Source of the DNA: an uncultured Ruminococcus sp.
GTDB lineage: Bacteria; Bacillota; Clostridia; Oscillospirales; Ruminococcaceae
Assembly: GCA_902776945.1 (NCBI GenBank)
Contig: CACYSH010000079.1
Span: 1 to 45,286, forward strand
DNA length: 45,286 bases
Reading direction: 5' to 3'
Part shown: positions 32,816 through 40,037 of the stretch, in pieces
Numbering within the stretch: position 1 is the stretch's first letter
How the letters are laid out: every line of letters begins with the position of its first letter
Program-made: the position numbers and the translations under genes
The notes under the pieces: model-generated
What the model was told of the DNA's origin: nothing
Database searches by the model: none
The model's input: only the letters and a program-made list of their open reading frames with translations

Positions 32816-32938
32816 GCAAAAATCGCTCCGCTCTTTTGCAAAATAAAATCGGCAATTTTCTTGTTTTTGTCACGTTTTGCAGATTTTATCAGTTTGCTTG
32901 TTTTTGTGGGCTTTCTCTTAAATTGCCGATTTTATTTT
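32816..32938. repeat. Dispersed element with inverted arms, copy 2
   Basis: Arms AAAATAAAATCGGCAATTT (32840-32858) and AAATTGCCGATTTTATTTT (32920-32938) are perfectly complementary over 19 bases. The stretch aligns along its length with 5568-5690 at roughly 80 per cent by eye. Both hold CGTCACGTTTTGC-like loops. Non-coding. Confidence 0.82.
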
Positions 32939-32955
32939 GGATTTAACGGCTTCTC

Positions 32956-33101
32956 TTTACCGTTAGTTTGCTGATGCCGACAGCTTTTGTGGGGGGAGAC
33001 CCTTTGCACGAACTTGTTCGTGCAAGAAGAAGGGTTGCCCCCCGCACGAGCTTGCTCGTGCCAACCCCTTCCTAAGACTTTTGGTTTTTCCTCACTTTGC
33101 G
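32956..33101 (+). repeat. Composite intergenic repeat with two GCACGA hairpins
   Basis: Blocks in order: TTTACCGTTAGTTTG, GCTTTTGTGGGGGG, palindrome GCACGAACTTGTTCGTGC (33006-33023), palindrome GCACGAGCTTGCTCGTGC (33044-33061), CCTTCCTAAGACTTTTGG and CCTCACTTTGCG. It ends six bases from the stop codon of hflX. The two palindromes differ at matching positions on both arms. Confidence 0.78.
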
Positions 33102-33106
33102 ATATT

Positions 33107-34348
33107 TCACACATTTCTGATCTGTGCGGCTCCTTCAAGCAATCGCAGATATTTTCTGTCAAGAGTAATATCCGCTTCTATACCGCCTTCCGTATGCTTT
33201 ACATCGGCAACTCTGCCAAGCTCGTATATCTGCGAGAGCAGACTTCCCTCCCCGTATGGAAAAAGGTATCTGCCACTTATGGAATTATCGGGCAGCGCTT
33301 CGGCAACGGCTTTAAGCAGCCCGTCAAGCCCCCTGCCGTGTTTAGCCGAGATCATGCACACTCCGGGAAAATCCGTCACGTTGATACGGTCGCATTTGTT
33401 AAATACTGTCACGGTGGGGATCCCCTCGCAGCCAAGCTCGCGGAGCAGCCTTTCGGCGACCTCTGTTTTCTGACGGCATTCGGGGTCGGCAGCGTCGATA
33501 ACGTGCAGGATAACGTCGGCGTTCGCGGCTTCTTCGAGCGTGGATTTGAACGCTTCGACAAGCTCGTGCGGCAGGCGGCTGATAAGCCCGACCGTGTCGG
33601 TCATGAGTATCCGCCGTCCGTCGGGGAGAATCACGCGGCGCGAGGTGATGTCAAGCGTGGCGAACAGCTTGTCCTCCGCCATAACGCCCGCGTCGGTAAG
33701 GGCGTTTAACAGCGTGGATTTTCCCGCGTTGGTGTAGCCCACAATAGCGCAGGTGAGAACGTCGTCCTTTTTGCGGCGGGTGCGGACGCGGCTGCGGCGC
33801 TCGCCTATCGACTTTAGCTCCTCTTCCAGAGCGCGGATACGGCTGCGGATATGGCGCTTGTCGGTTTCGAGCTTTGTTTCGCCGGGACCCCTCGTTCCGA
33901 TGCCGCCGCCAAGCCTTGAAAGCTGAACGCCCATTCCCGCCAGCCGCGGCAGGCGATATTTATACTGCGCCAGCTCGACCTGCAAGCGCCCCTCGCGGGT
34001 GATCGCACGCTGCGCGAAAATATCGAGGATCAGCGTGGTGCGGTCGATCGTGTGGGTGTCGGTCGCCTTCTCTATATTCCTGACCTGCGAAGCGGTAAGC
34101 TCGCAGTCGAAGATCACCATGTCGGCGTTTTCGTTGTTGCAAAGCTCCGCCAGTTCTTCGAGCCTGCCCGAGCCGAGTATGGCGGCGTTATCGACGGCGG
34201 GGCGCTTTTGTATCAGGCGGGCGACTGTTTCTGCGCCCGCTGTGTCGGCAAGCTGTTCAAGCTCGTCCATAGAGACCTCCGCGTCGTATTCGCCCGTATC
34301 GACGGCGGCAAGTATCACACGCGGTTTTCCGGTCTTGTTTTCATACAT
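33107..34348 (-). CDS. hflX: GTPase HflX
   Basis: A 413-residue ribosome-associated GTPase that splits or rescues stalled ribosomes under stress. The N-terminal HflX domain contains QVELAQYKYRLPRLAG and a glycine-rich GGGIGTRGPGETKLE, then a coiled-coil segment and the G domain: G1 GYTNAGKST, G3 DTVG, G4 NKCD. The ATG at 34348 follows GGAGGA; the frame continues upstream over the promoter but without a ribosome binding site. The gene has its own promoter and appears to be a single-gene unit. Confidence 0.93.
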   Translation of the reverse strand: MYENKTGKPRVILAAVDTGEYDAEVSMDELEQLADTAGAETVARLIQKRPAVDNAAILGSGRLEELAELCNNENADMVIFDCELTASQVRNIEKATDTHTIDRTTLILDIFAQRAITREGRLQVELAQYKYRLPRLAGMGVQLSRLGGGIGTRGPGETKLETDKRHIRSRIRALEEELKSIGERRSRVRTRRKKDDVLTCAIVGYTNAGKSTLLNALTDAGVMAEDKLFATLDITSRRVILPDGRRILMTDTVGLISRLPHELVEAFKSTLEEAANADVILHVIDAADPECRQKTEVAERLLRELGCEGIPTVTVFNKCDRINVTDFPGVCMISAKHGRGLDGLLKAVAEALPDNSISGRYLFPYGEGSLLSQIYELGRVADVKHTEGGIEADITLDRKYLRLLEGAAQIRNV

Positions 34349-34382
34349 AAAAGAAAGTCCTCCGAATTTGAAGTATACATTT

Positions 34383-34411
34383 ATTATACACCGAAATATC
34401 CGGCTTGTCAA
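34383..34411 (-). promoter_or_regulatory. Sigma-A promoter of hflX
   Basis: Minus strand TTGACA (34411-34406), 17-bp spacer, TATAAT (34388-34383), about 35 bp upstream of the start codon. Confidence 0.88.
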
Positions 34412-34468
34412 CGTACTGACGATATTTTGCGGCAATGCGGATATTTACAACATTCGCGCAAATCTTGC

Positions 34469-34513
34469 AGGGCGGCTGCACGAACTTGTTCGTACCATTG
34501 CCCCCGCCCTACA
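34469..34513. repeat. GGGCGGCTGCACGAAC repeat
   Basis: AGGGCGGCTGCACGAAC, TTGTTCGTACCATT and CCCCCGCCCT. The GCACGAACTTGTTCGTAC part is at 34478-34495, and the outer AGGGCGG/CCGCCCT can close a larger hairpin. A close relative is at 27505-27535. Confidence 0.65.
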
Positions 34514-34580
34514 CAATCAAATCACAAATCTTAATGACGTTTACTATAAGTTTTGAACATGGCGAAAAGATAAAGAACAA

Positions 34581-34625
34581 CGGCAGTGAACCGGGGCAAA
34601 TTTCCGTCTCGCTGCCGTTTTTTTC
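34581..34625 (-). terminator. Terminator between the CPBP gene and hflX
   Basis: CGGCAG (34581-34586) and CTGCCG (34612-34617) form the base of a hairpin, extended by AA/TT pairs. The plus strand has a run of seven T and the minus strand a T-rich tail, so it may work both ways; on the minus strand it would end the envelope cluster. Confidence 0.65.
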
Positions 34626-34643
34626 GAACAAACTTTATCGGGT

Positions 34644-35513
34644 TCAATTCTCCTGCGGGGTATTCGGAGCTTCGTCCGAAAACGGGCCTTCGTTTATCTC
34701 CATTGCCTTGAAACCCTTTGCCGCCTTAATCGTCGGAGGGAGGCTGATCAGTATCATCAGCCCGCAGCCGATCAGACTTTTTATGAGTGATTTAGTGTCT
34801 GTGCCGACATATTGTGCTTCAACCTTGGTATTATCAAGTATATTACCGACGAATATGAACCAGTCGTACAGAAAATGATATACTGCGGCACCCCATATAT
34901 CATTCAGGTGAAGACAGCAATAACACAGCACAAAGCCGAACATACCGCACTGTACGGTTTTCAGCAGAGCTGTTATCACCGAGATGAGATTTGAAAAATC
35001 TACATCGGTCATAACGTGTACATACCCAAAAACAGCCGCCGCCAATGCTGCGGCGAAGTACATTCCTTTTTTTGTTTTGCCGAACATGAACAGCAGTCCG
35101 CAGAAAACAAGTCCGCGGAAAATGGTCTCCTCGTTTATGCCGACCGTGATGACAAGCGCTATGGAATAGGCTATTTGTTTCGGCGCGTCGGGATAATCGT
35201 TCATGAAGAGCTTCGCTATCGCTACAAGCAGCCCCAATGAGCCTATTATCATCATAGGCCACGCAAATTTCAGGACGTATCCGACATTTTTGATGTCAAA
35301 CCTCATCCATTTCTTTCCGCCGAAAATAATGAACGGTATTATGGCTATAATAATGCGTATGCAGAATACGATAATGGACGAATCAATGTGAAAAGCGTTT
35401 TCGATAGGGTCTACCGCCAGCCTTGCGACAATAATTGCAAGTGCGGCAAAAACAAGTGACAGTATACCTACCACAATCTTGTTTTTCGGGGTTCTGCTTT
35501 CGTTTGTACTCAT
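34644..35513 (-). CDS. CPBP family intramembrane metalloprotease
   Basis: A 289-residue multi-pass membrane protein with about seven hydrophobic segments. The CPBP (Abi, CAAX protease-like) motifs are seen as INEETIFRG (E128, E129, R133), FGYVHVMTD and HFLYDW, which supply the metal-binding Glu and His residues. Bacterial members are linked to prenyl-protein cleavage, bacteriocin immunity or envelope regulation; no substrate is clear here. The start at 35513 follows AAAGGA, which lies inside a longer frame. It is the last gene of a leftward cluster, 59 bp after the lipoprotein gene, with a terminator beyond it. Confidence 0.88.
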   Translation of the reverse strand: MSTNESRTPKNKIVVGILSLVFAALAIIVARLAVDPIENAFHIDSSIIVFCIRIIIAIIPFIIFGGKKWMRFDIKNVGYVLKFAWPMMIIGSLGLLVAIAKLFMNDYPDAPKQIAYSIALVITVGINEETIFRGLVFCGLLFMFGKTKKGMYFAAALAAAVFGYVHVMTDVDFSNLISVITALLKTVQCGMFGFVLCYCCLHLNDIWGAAVYHFLYDWFIFVGNILDNTKVEAQYVGTDTKSLIKSLIGCGLMILISLPPTIKAAKGFKAMEINEGPFSDEAPNTPQEN

Positions 35514-35572
35514 GGTGATATTTCCTTTCATGCGGTTCTGCTTCGGCAGGGATATTCTGACTCTCGGCTATT

Positions 35573-36820
35573 TTACATACCCACCATCAGCGCGTCTAAG
35601 GAAAGACCGTTATACTGCACCGATTTTATCGTCAAATTCTTAAATTCCTCGTCCCATTCAACATCAAAACCGGTTATATCCGGAACAGACGTTACATAGA
35701 ACGAAAACTGATAATCGCCCTTACTCAGCCAATATACCAATTCCTGGGTATCATTCCCGATATATTTATACCCCATGTCATATATCTGCTGACCCGTTTT
35801 CCCGACCAGCTTGTCAAGCTCGCTCTGCGGCGGCTTGTTCACGCTGAGGTCTTCAAGCTGATAGATCACCGCGTCTTTAAGGACAGCCAGAACTCTCTCG
35901 TCATAATCCTCGTCAAACAACGGGTCAAGGGACTCGATCGCTTTTCTCTCCTTGTCGGTGATTTTCGCCCTTGCCCGCACCGAGCCGTCGGCGTTGTCAA
36001 AGCCGCAGACAAAAACGTTTCCCTCGCAGCCTCTTATCTCAAACTCGCTTTCGACGGAAAGAATATCTCCGACCGTTTCCAGCGCCTTGCCTTTATAAAC
36101 ATAACTGCCGTCATATTCGTTAGAACCGCCCGCAGGCTTTTTCTTCTTGGTCGTGGTCACATCAGGCTTTTTGTCGGAAACAGTCGTGGTTTTTTCATCG
36201 GTGGTCTCTTTGTCGTCGGAAGTCTCTTTGCCGTCGGGGGTCTCCTTGCCGTCGGGGGTCTCCTTGCCGTCAGTAGTCTCCTTGTTGTCGGAAGTTTCTT
36301 TACTGTCAGAGGTCTCTTTGCCGTCAGCAGTTTCCTTGCTGTCAGCGGTTCCCTTGTCGGCAGAGGTCTCCTTGTTGTCGGAGGTTCCATTGTCGGCGGA
36401 AGTCTCCTTGCTGACAGAAGTTTCCTTATTGGCAGTAGTCTCCTTGCTGACAGAGGTTTCCTTATTGGCGGAAGTCTCTTTGCTTACAGAGGTTTTCTTT
36501 TCGGTGGTGGTAGTCTTGGCGGCTTTGGTCGTTTTGGTCGTTTTGGCAGAATCGGATTTTTTCTCCGAAACGGTCTCGGCGGCGGCAGTCGTCGTTGTCT
36601 TGGTCGTTGTCTTGGTCGTTGTCTCATCGGAAACAGGCTCGGTCTCGGCGGAGGTCTCGGACGGCTTTTCCTCAGTCGTTGAAACCGTCGTTACAGCCGC
36701 AGACGTTTCCTGCGCGGAGGTCTGCGTTCCGGCAGCGGTACCCCCTTCGGCAGAGCTTCCGCAGCCTGCCGCAAATGTGCAGATAACGGCGCACACAGCT
36801 ATACTTATTATCTTTTTCAT
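35573..36820 (-). CDS. Lipoprotein with KETSxx hexapeptide repeats
   Basis: A 415-residue predicted lipoprotein. The signal peptide ends in the lipobox TFAAGC with Cys20. Residues 21-107 are a Thr/Ser/Ala-rich stretch, residues 108-209 are 17 tandem hexapeptides close to KETSDG, and a folded C-terminal domain occupies about 230-415. The repeats probably form an extended stalk that carries the domain away from the membrane. I do not recognise the C-terminal domain. The ATG at 36820 follows AGGAG. Gaps to the neighbouring genes are short (22 and 59 bp), which places it in the envelope cluster. Confidence 0.85.
   Translation of the reverse strand: MKKIISIAVCAVICTFAAGCGSSAEGGTAAGTQTSAQETSAAVTTVSTTEEKPSETSAETEPVSDETTTKTTTKTTTTAAAETVSEKKSDSAKTTKTTKAAKTTTTEKKTSVSKETSANKETSVSKETTANKETSVSKETSADNGTSDNKETSADKGTADSKETADGKETSDSKETSDNKETTDGKETPDGKETPDGKETSDDKETTDEKTTTVSDKKPDVTTTKKKKPAGGSNEYDGSYVYKGKALETVGDILSVESEFEIRGCEGNVFVCGFDNADGSVRARAKITDKERKAIESLDPLFDEDYDERVLAVLKDAVIYQLEDLSVNKPPQSELDKLVGKTGQQIYDMGYKYIGNDTQELVYWLSKGDYQFSFYVTSVPDITGFDVEWDEEFKNLTIKSVQYNGLSLDALMVGM
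36194..36499 (-). repeat. Tandem 18-bp coding repeats (17 units)
   Basis: Seventeen in-frame 18-bp units encode the hexapeptides of the lipoprotein stalk. Units differ at a few bases, and some pairs are nearly identical (the two encoding KETPDG). Changes in unit number would alter stalk length without a frameshift. Confidence 0.85.
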
Positions 36821-36842
36821 TACAGATCAGCTCCTAAATCCA

Positions 36843-37541
36843 TTATACAAAAAACTTTTTCTGCAAAGACATTCTTAACTTCGGGCTTACCGCGATTATC
36901 AAAAGCAGTATGCCTATCAGCATCGCCGCCGCAAACGGATATATCGACCAGACCAGCTTGTTATGCAGCCCGAAGGTCTGATTCAGCAGCCATTCCACCA
37001 CGAGGATACTTACGCCCGAAAGTATCGTAGCGCCCCCGAAAATGAACAGATACCCGCGCCGCAGATACCTGCACAGCGTTATTACAGCCGTTGTGATAAC
37101 ACACGACATTCCCACCGTCGGCAGGGCGAATTTAAGGAACCAGTTCCCGCCCGCGCAGAGATTCAGATAGAACAGGAACAGCCCGCAGGCGGCAAAGTCT
37201 ATCGGCACGAAAATAACGGGATTCGGCGACCTGAACCAGAACGGCAGCACCGTTATGATATACGCCAGCCCTATCGCCGCCATTACCACGCCCGACCACG
37301 TTACGCTGCCGTTCATGCTCAGGTCGCAGATAAGCGGCATTATCAGCCCCAGCAAAAACAGCGAGGTCAGTATGAAAAGCCCGCCCCACCTCGTCACCGT
37401 GTAATGCGGCTCCGGCGGATTGTCCGGGAACAGCGGCGATGCCTTTGGTTTTTCTATATCAGGGTGGTAAACCGTTGTTCCGCACAGGGGACACCTATCC
37501 TCGCTGTCGGCAAGCTCCACCCCGCATTTGATACAATACAT
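36843..37541 (-). CDS. Zinc-ribbon membrane protein (DUF6320-like)
   Basis: A 232-residue protein starting MYCIKCGVELADSEDRCPLC, a four-cysteine zinc ribbon, followed by six or seven membrane helices. The layout and its position after a condensation-domain-like acyltransferase match what I recall as the DUF6320 family; that name is from memory and not verified. The ribbon would lie in the cytoplasm. The ATG at 37541 follows AAGGAAG. It is in the middle of the envelope cluster. Function unknown. Confidence 0.8.
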   Translation of the reverse strand: MYCIKCGVELADSEDRCPLCGTTVYHPDIEKPKASPLFPDNPPEPHYTVTRWGGLFILTSLFLLGLIMPLICDLSMNGSVTWSGVVMAAIGLAYIITVLPFWFRSPNPVIFVPIDFAACGLFLFYLNLCAGGNWFLKFALPTVGMSCVITTAVITLCRYLRRGYLFIFGGATILSGVSILVVEWLLNQTFGLHNKLVWSIYPFAAAMLIGILLLIIAVSPKLRMSLQKKFFV

Positions 37542-37563
37542 ATTTTCACTTCCTTACGTCGGT

Positions 37564-37995
37564 TCATAGCTTTTTTTCGGTAATTACGGCAGCGGCAATA
37601 TTGAGAACTATCCCCGCCGTCCATATTATTGTAAGCCCGGCGAGCATGGGCGTGCCGAAAACCTCCGCAGGGTCAAAGCCGGAGAAATACCACAGCACAA
37701 GAAGCTCTATGAAGAAAACTCCCGCCGCCGAACAGTCCATGACAAGCTCGTGCTTTTTCCAGCGTACAGGGTCAAGCTGGAGCTGCCACTTACTTTTATT
37801 TGCAAAAATAAACGTTATTATCCCAGCGATCTGCGAGCTTGCCGCGCAGATCAGCGCAACAAGTCCATAAGGTATTATATCATGCTTGAACAGTCCCACA
37901 AGTCCGGCGAACCCTACTATCGCCAGCCAGACAACGCCGGTAACGGCAAGCGCAAACATTGACAGGATATGCACTATCATTATGAATACTTTCAC
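37564..37995 (-). CDS. Four-helix membrane protein, paralogue of 38018-38443
   Basis: A 143-residue protein with four hydrophobic segments. The start is taken as the GTG at 37995, because GGGAGG lies seven bases upstream; the ATG seven codons earlier overlaps this ribosome binding site. The central motif LDPVRWKKHELVMDCSAA matches TDPVRGRKWEMIVSYAAA in the next gene, and the same GTG with the same upstream sequence (AACGCCGTG) is present there, so they arose by tandem duplication. Family and function unknown. Confidence 0.78.
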   Translation of the reverse strand: MKVFIMIVHILSMFALAVTGVVWLAIVGFAGLVGLFKHDIIPYGLVALICAASSQIAGIITFIFANKSKWQLQLDPVRWKKHELVMDCSAAGVFFIELLVLWYFSGFDPAEVFGTPMLAGLTIIWTAGIVLNIAAAVITEKKL

Positions 37996-38017
37996 GGCGT
38001 TTCCTCCCGATTCCATA

Positions 38018-38443
38018 TTATAACAGTTTCTTTGAGAGCCCGGCGGCGATGATATTCATAACAAGCATAGCAAAACTTGTCAGCGCCAGCAGAACGGCTC
38101 CGATATTTTCGGCAAACAGCCCTATACTAAATTCGCAGGCATAGAATATCATAAACATCGAAAAACCGAAAACAGCCGCCGCCGCATACGAAACGATCAT
38201 CTCCCATTTTCTGCCGCGAACAGGGTCGGTCGCTCTCAGGCGCTTATCAAGCAGCACCTTCTCCATTGTAAAAAGCGTTACGACAAGCATCGCAGCTCCG
38301 AGAACGAACAGCAGCGGCAAAAGCATATCCCCCTTTAAAAACGAGATAAAGGCGAATAAACCAAGCACGACCGTAAAAATAAAGCCTGCCGCTATAAATA
38401 TCGCGACTGTAAGTATATGAACAGTCTTATTGTAAAGTCTCAC
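38018..38443 (-). CDS. Four-helix membrane protein, paralogue of 37564-37995
   Basis: A 141-residue protein with four hydrophobic segments and the motif TDPVRGRKWEMIVSY in the middle loop. It starts with GTG at 38443, four bases inside the end of the acyltransferase gene (GTGA overlap), with GGAGG upstream. Tight coupling to the acyltransferase suggests the two proteins work together. Its sister gene follows after about 20 bp. Function unknown. Confidence 0.78.
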   Translation of the reverse strand: MRLYNKTVHILTVAIFIAAGFIFTVVLGLFAFISFLKGDMLLPLLFVLGAAMLVVTLFTMEKVLLDKRLRATDPVRGRKWEMIVSYAAAAVFGFSMFMIFYACEFSIGLFAENIGAVLLALTSFAMLVMNIIAAGLSKKLL

Positions 38444-39750
38444 GGCGTTTTCTCCTCCGCAGCGGTATTGTCGTGGCTGTAATTGGATTCGACCTTGATA
38501 TGCAGCCCCATATCCCTCAGCTTTAGCAGAAACTTTTGTTCGAGAACAGGCTCTTTTATGCTGCGTATCAGCGCGATGTAGAGCTTTCCGCCGTAGGAGA
38601 TCATGGCGCAGTTGTTGGGCGAAGTCCTCTGCACTCCCAAAGTAACGCCGAAACGCCTGATATGCGGTGCCATTTCGTCAGGCACCTTTACCACGCCGAG
38701 ATTAGTCATCGTTATGCAGGATTTCTTTTCGCCCGTAAGATCGTAGACGAGCTTCATAAAGAAATTCTTGATAAAAAGCGGCAGTATGCGCACGAGCTTC
38801 ATCTGCTCCATTTTGACGTTTGAGTAAATGCGCGATGCCATTTTTTTCGCCGAAACCTCAAGCGACATCTGATGATGCGTTTCCTTGATTATCTCTTCAA
38901 GCTCGTACTTGCCGAGCTGCGGGTCAACGCCGGGCGTACAGTAAAGCACGAAATTCCGAAGCGTTACGCTCGGAAACAGCCGCCGCAGATTGACAGGCAC
39001 AAGCACCTTGACAGGGCGGCGGCGGCTTTCGGGTACGCGCTCCTCTTGCAGCTCCAAAAAGGATGAGATCATCACCGCCACCATAAATTCGGTGAGCGTG
39101 GCTCCGTGCGAACGCGACAGCGCCAGCACCTCGCCCGCGTCAAGCTCGGCTATCAGCAGATTGCGGAAGCCGTTTTCCTCGGGCGTACCTTTCAGCTGAA
39201 AAGAGGTCGCTTCGCTGCGGCTTTTCTTGACCTTGCCCGAATACTTCGGGAAATCGTCAGTCATTTCCTCCTCGCGGGGCGGCTCGGTGATGTCGAATAC
39301 CCCCTGCGTGCAGGGTATCTCTATATGGCTGCTCAACCGCAGGTATTCCGCCGCAAGAGTCTTTAGGAAGATTATGCCGCCGTTGCCGTCGGTTATCGCG
39401 TGGAAGAACTCGACGGCTATGCGGTTTTTGTAGTAAAGCACCCTGAACGCGCACTGCAATATATCGTCAAAAGGCATATGGGTGAGCGGGTAGCTGTGGT
39501 CGGGAATGACGACGGGGGCGCGGGGTATCTCTTCAAGATAATACCAGAACGCGGCGCGTCTTATCCTTACCGCTATCGACGGAAAGCGCGGTATCACGCT
39601 GTCGAGGGCGGCTTGAAGCAGCGGCGGGTGTATTTCCTCGTCAAGCGTTACCGAAAGCCGGAAGATATTGCTCCAGTCGCGGCGTTTGGCGGCGGGATAT
39701 ATTTTGGCGGCGTTATCGAGCTTCATCCAGCGAAGCTGTCTTTTTTTCAT
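38440..39750 (-). CDS. Condensation-domain-like acyltransferase
   Basis: A 436-residue protein of the chloramphenicol acetyltransferase-like superfamily, resembling alcohol acetyltransferases and PapA-type or wax-ester-type acyltransferases. The catalytic HxxxDG motif is HAITDG at residues 117-122, and the second half has the usual VNLRRLFP and later TNLGVV segments. There is no signal peptide, and it likely acts at the inner face of the membrane. It would move an acyl group from CoA or a carrier to a hydroxyl or amine; the acceptor is unknown. The ATG at 39750 follows AAAGGAA. It leads the cluster and overlaps the next gene by four bases. Confidence 0.82.
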   Translation of the reverse strand: MKKRQLRWMKLDNAAKIYPAAKRRDWSNIFRLSVTLDEEIHPPLLQAALDSVIPRFPSIAVRIRRAAFWYYLEEIPRAPVVIPDHSYPLTHMPFDDILQCAFRVLYYKNRIAVEFFHAITDGNGGIIFLKTLAAEYLRLSSHIEIPCTQGVFDITEPPREEEMTDDFPKYSGKVKKSRSEATSFQLKGTPEENGFRNLLIAELDAGEVLALSRSHGATLTEFMVAVMISSFLELQEERVPESRRRPVKVLVPVNLRRLFPSVTLRNFVLYCTPGVDPQLGKYELEEIIKETHHQMSLEVSAKKMASRIYSNVKMEQMKLVRILPLFIKNFFMKLVYDLTGEKKSCITMTNLGVVKVPDEMAPHIRRFGVTLGVQRTSPNNCAMISYGGKLYIALIRSIKEPVLEQKFLLKLRDMGLHIKVESNYSHDNTAAEEKTP

Positions 39751-40031
39751 AAGTAATTTCCTTTATACAATATTAAACGTCGAATAAATTGCGCATTGCA
39801 AAACCAACGACCCTCCGCAAAATTGAGCGGGAACAAGCGAATTGCCGATTTTCGCAAACGAATTACGCGACAATCAGCATATTCCTATCGGGCAGAACTG
39901 CCTTTTGTACGATTCGCCGAAAACGCTCATATATAGTAAACGACATTAATCATCTGACATTTTATGTAATTTTGCTGTCGTCGCGGGCTTTTACGGGGGA
40001 GCCTTCTGAATACTTTTGGTTTGCCTTTGCT
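39751..40031. other. Non-coding interval upstream of the envelope cluster
   Basis: About 280 bp. It should hold the promoter for the acyltransferase gene; a possible TTGCAA with 18-bp spacing to TTTAAT lies on the minus strand near 39775-39805 but is poor. The right end carries the core repeat GCCTTCTGAATACTTTTGG at 40001-40019. Confidence 0.5.
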
Positions 40032-40037
40032 TTATGC
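40001..40037 (+). repeat. ACTTTTGG core repeat at the end of pcrA
   Basis: GCCTTCTGAATACTTTTGG then TTTGCCTTTGCTTTATGC, overlapping the pcrA stop codon (40034-40032). Diverged from the copies at 19849 and 33067. Confidence 0.6.

Noticed and set aside
34349-34435. Longer N-terminus for HflX
   Set aside because: The extension covers the promoter at 34383-34411 and has no ribosome binding site, whereas GGAGGA precedes the ATG at 34348.
36194-36499. Possible CRISPR array
   Set aside because: The 18-bp units are contiguous and in frame with a protein; there are no spacers. No CRISPR array was seen elsewhere.
36147-36878. Plus-strand frame of Val/Leu/Ser repeats over the lipoprotein
   Set aside because: Produced by reading the 18-bp coding repeats backwards; the minus-strand reading has a lipobox and ribosome binding site.
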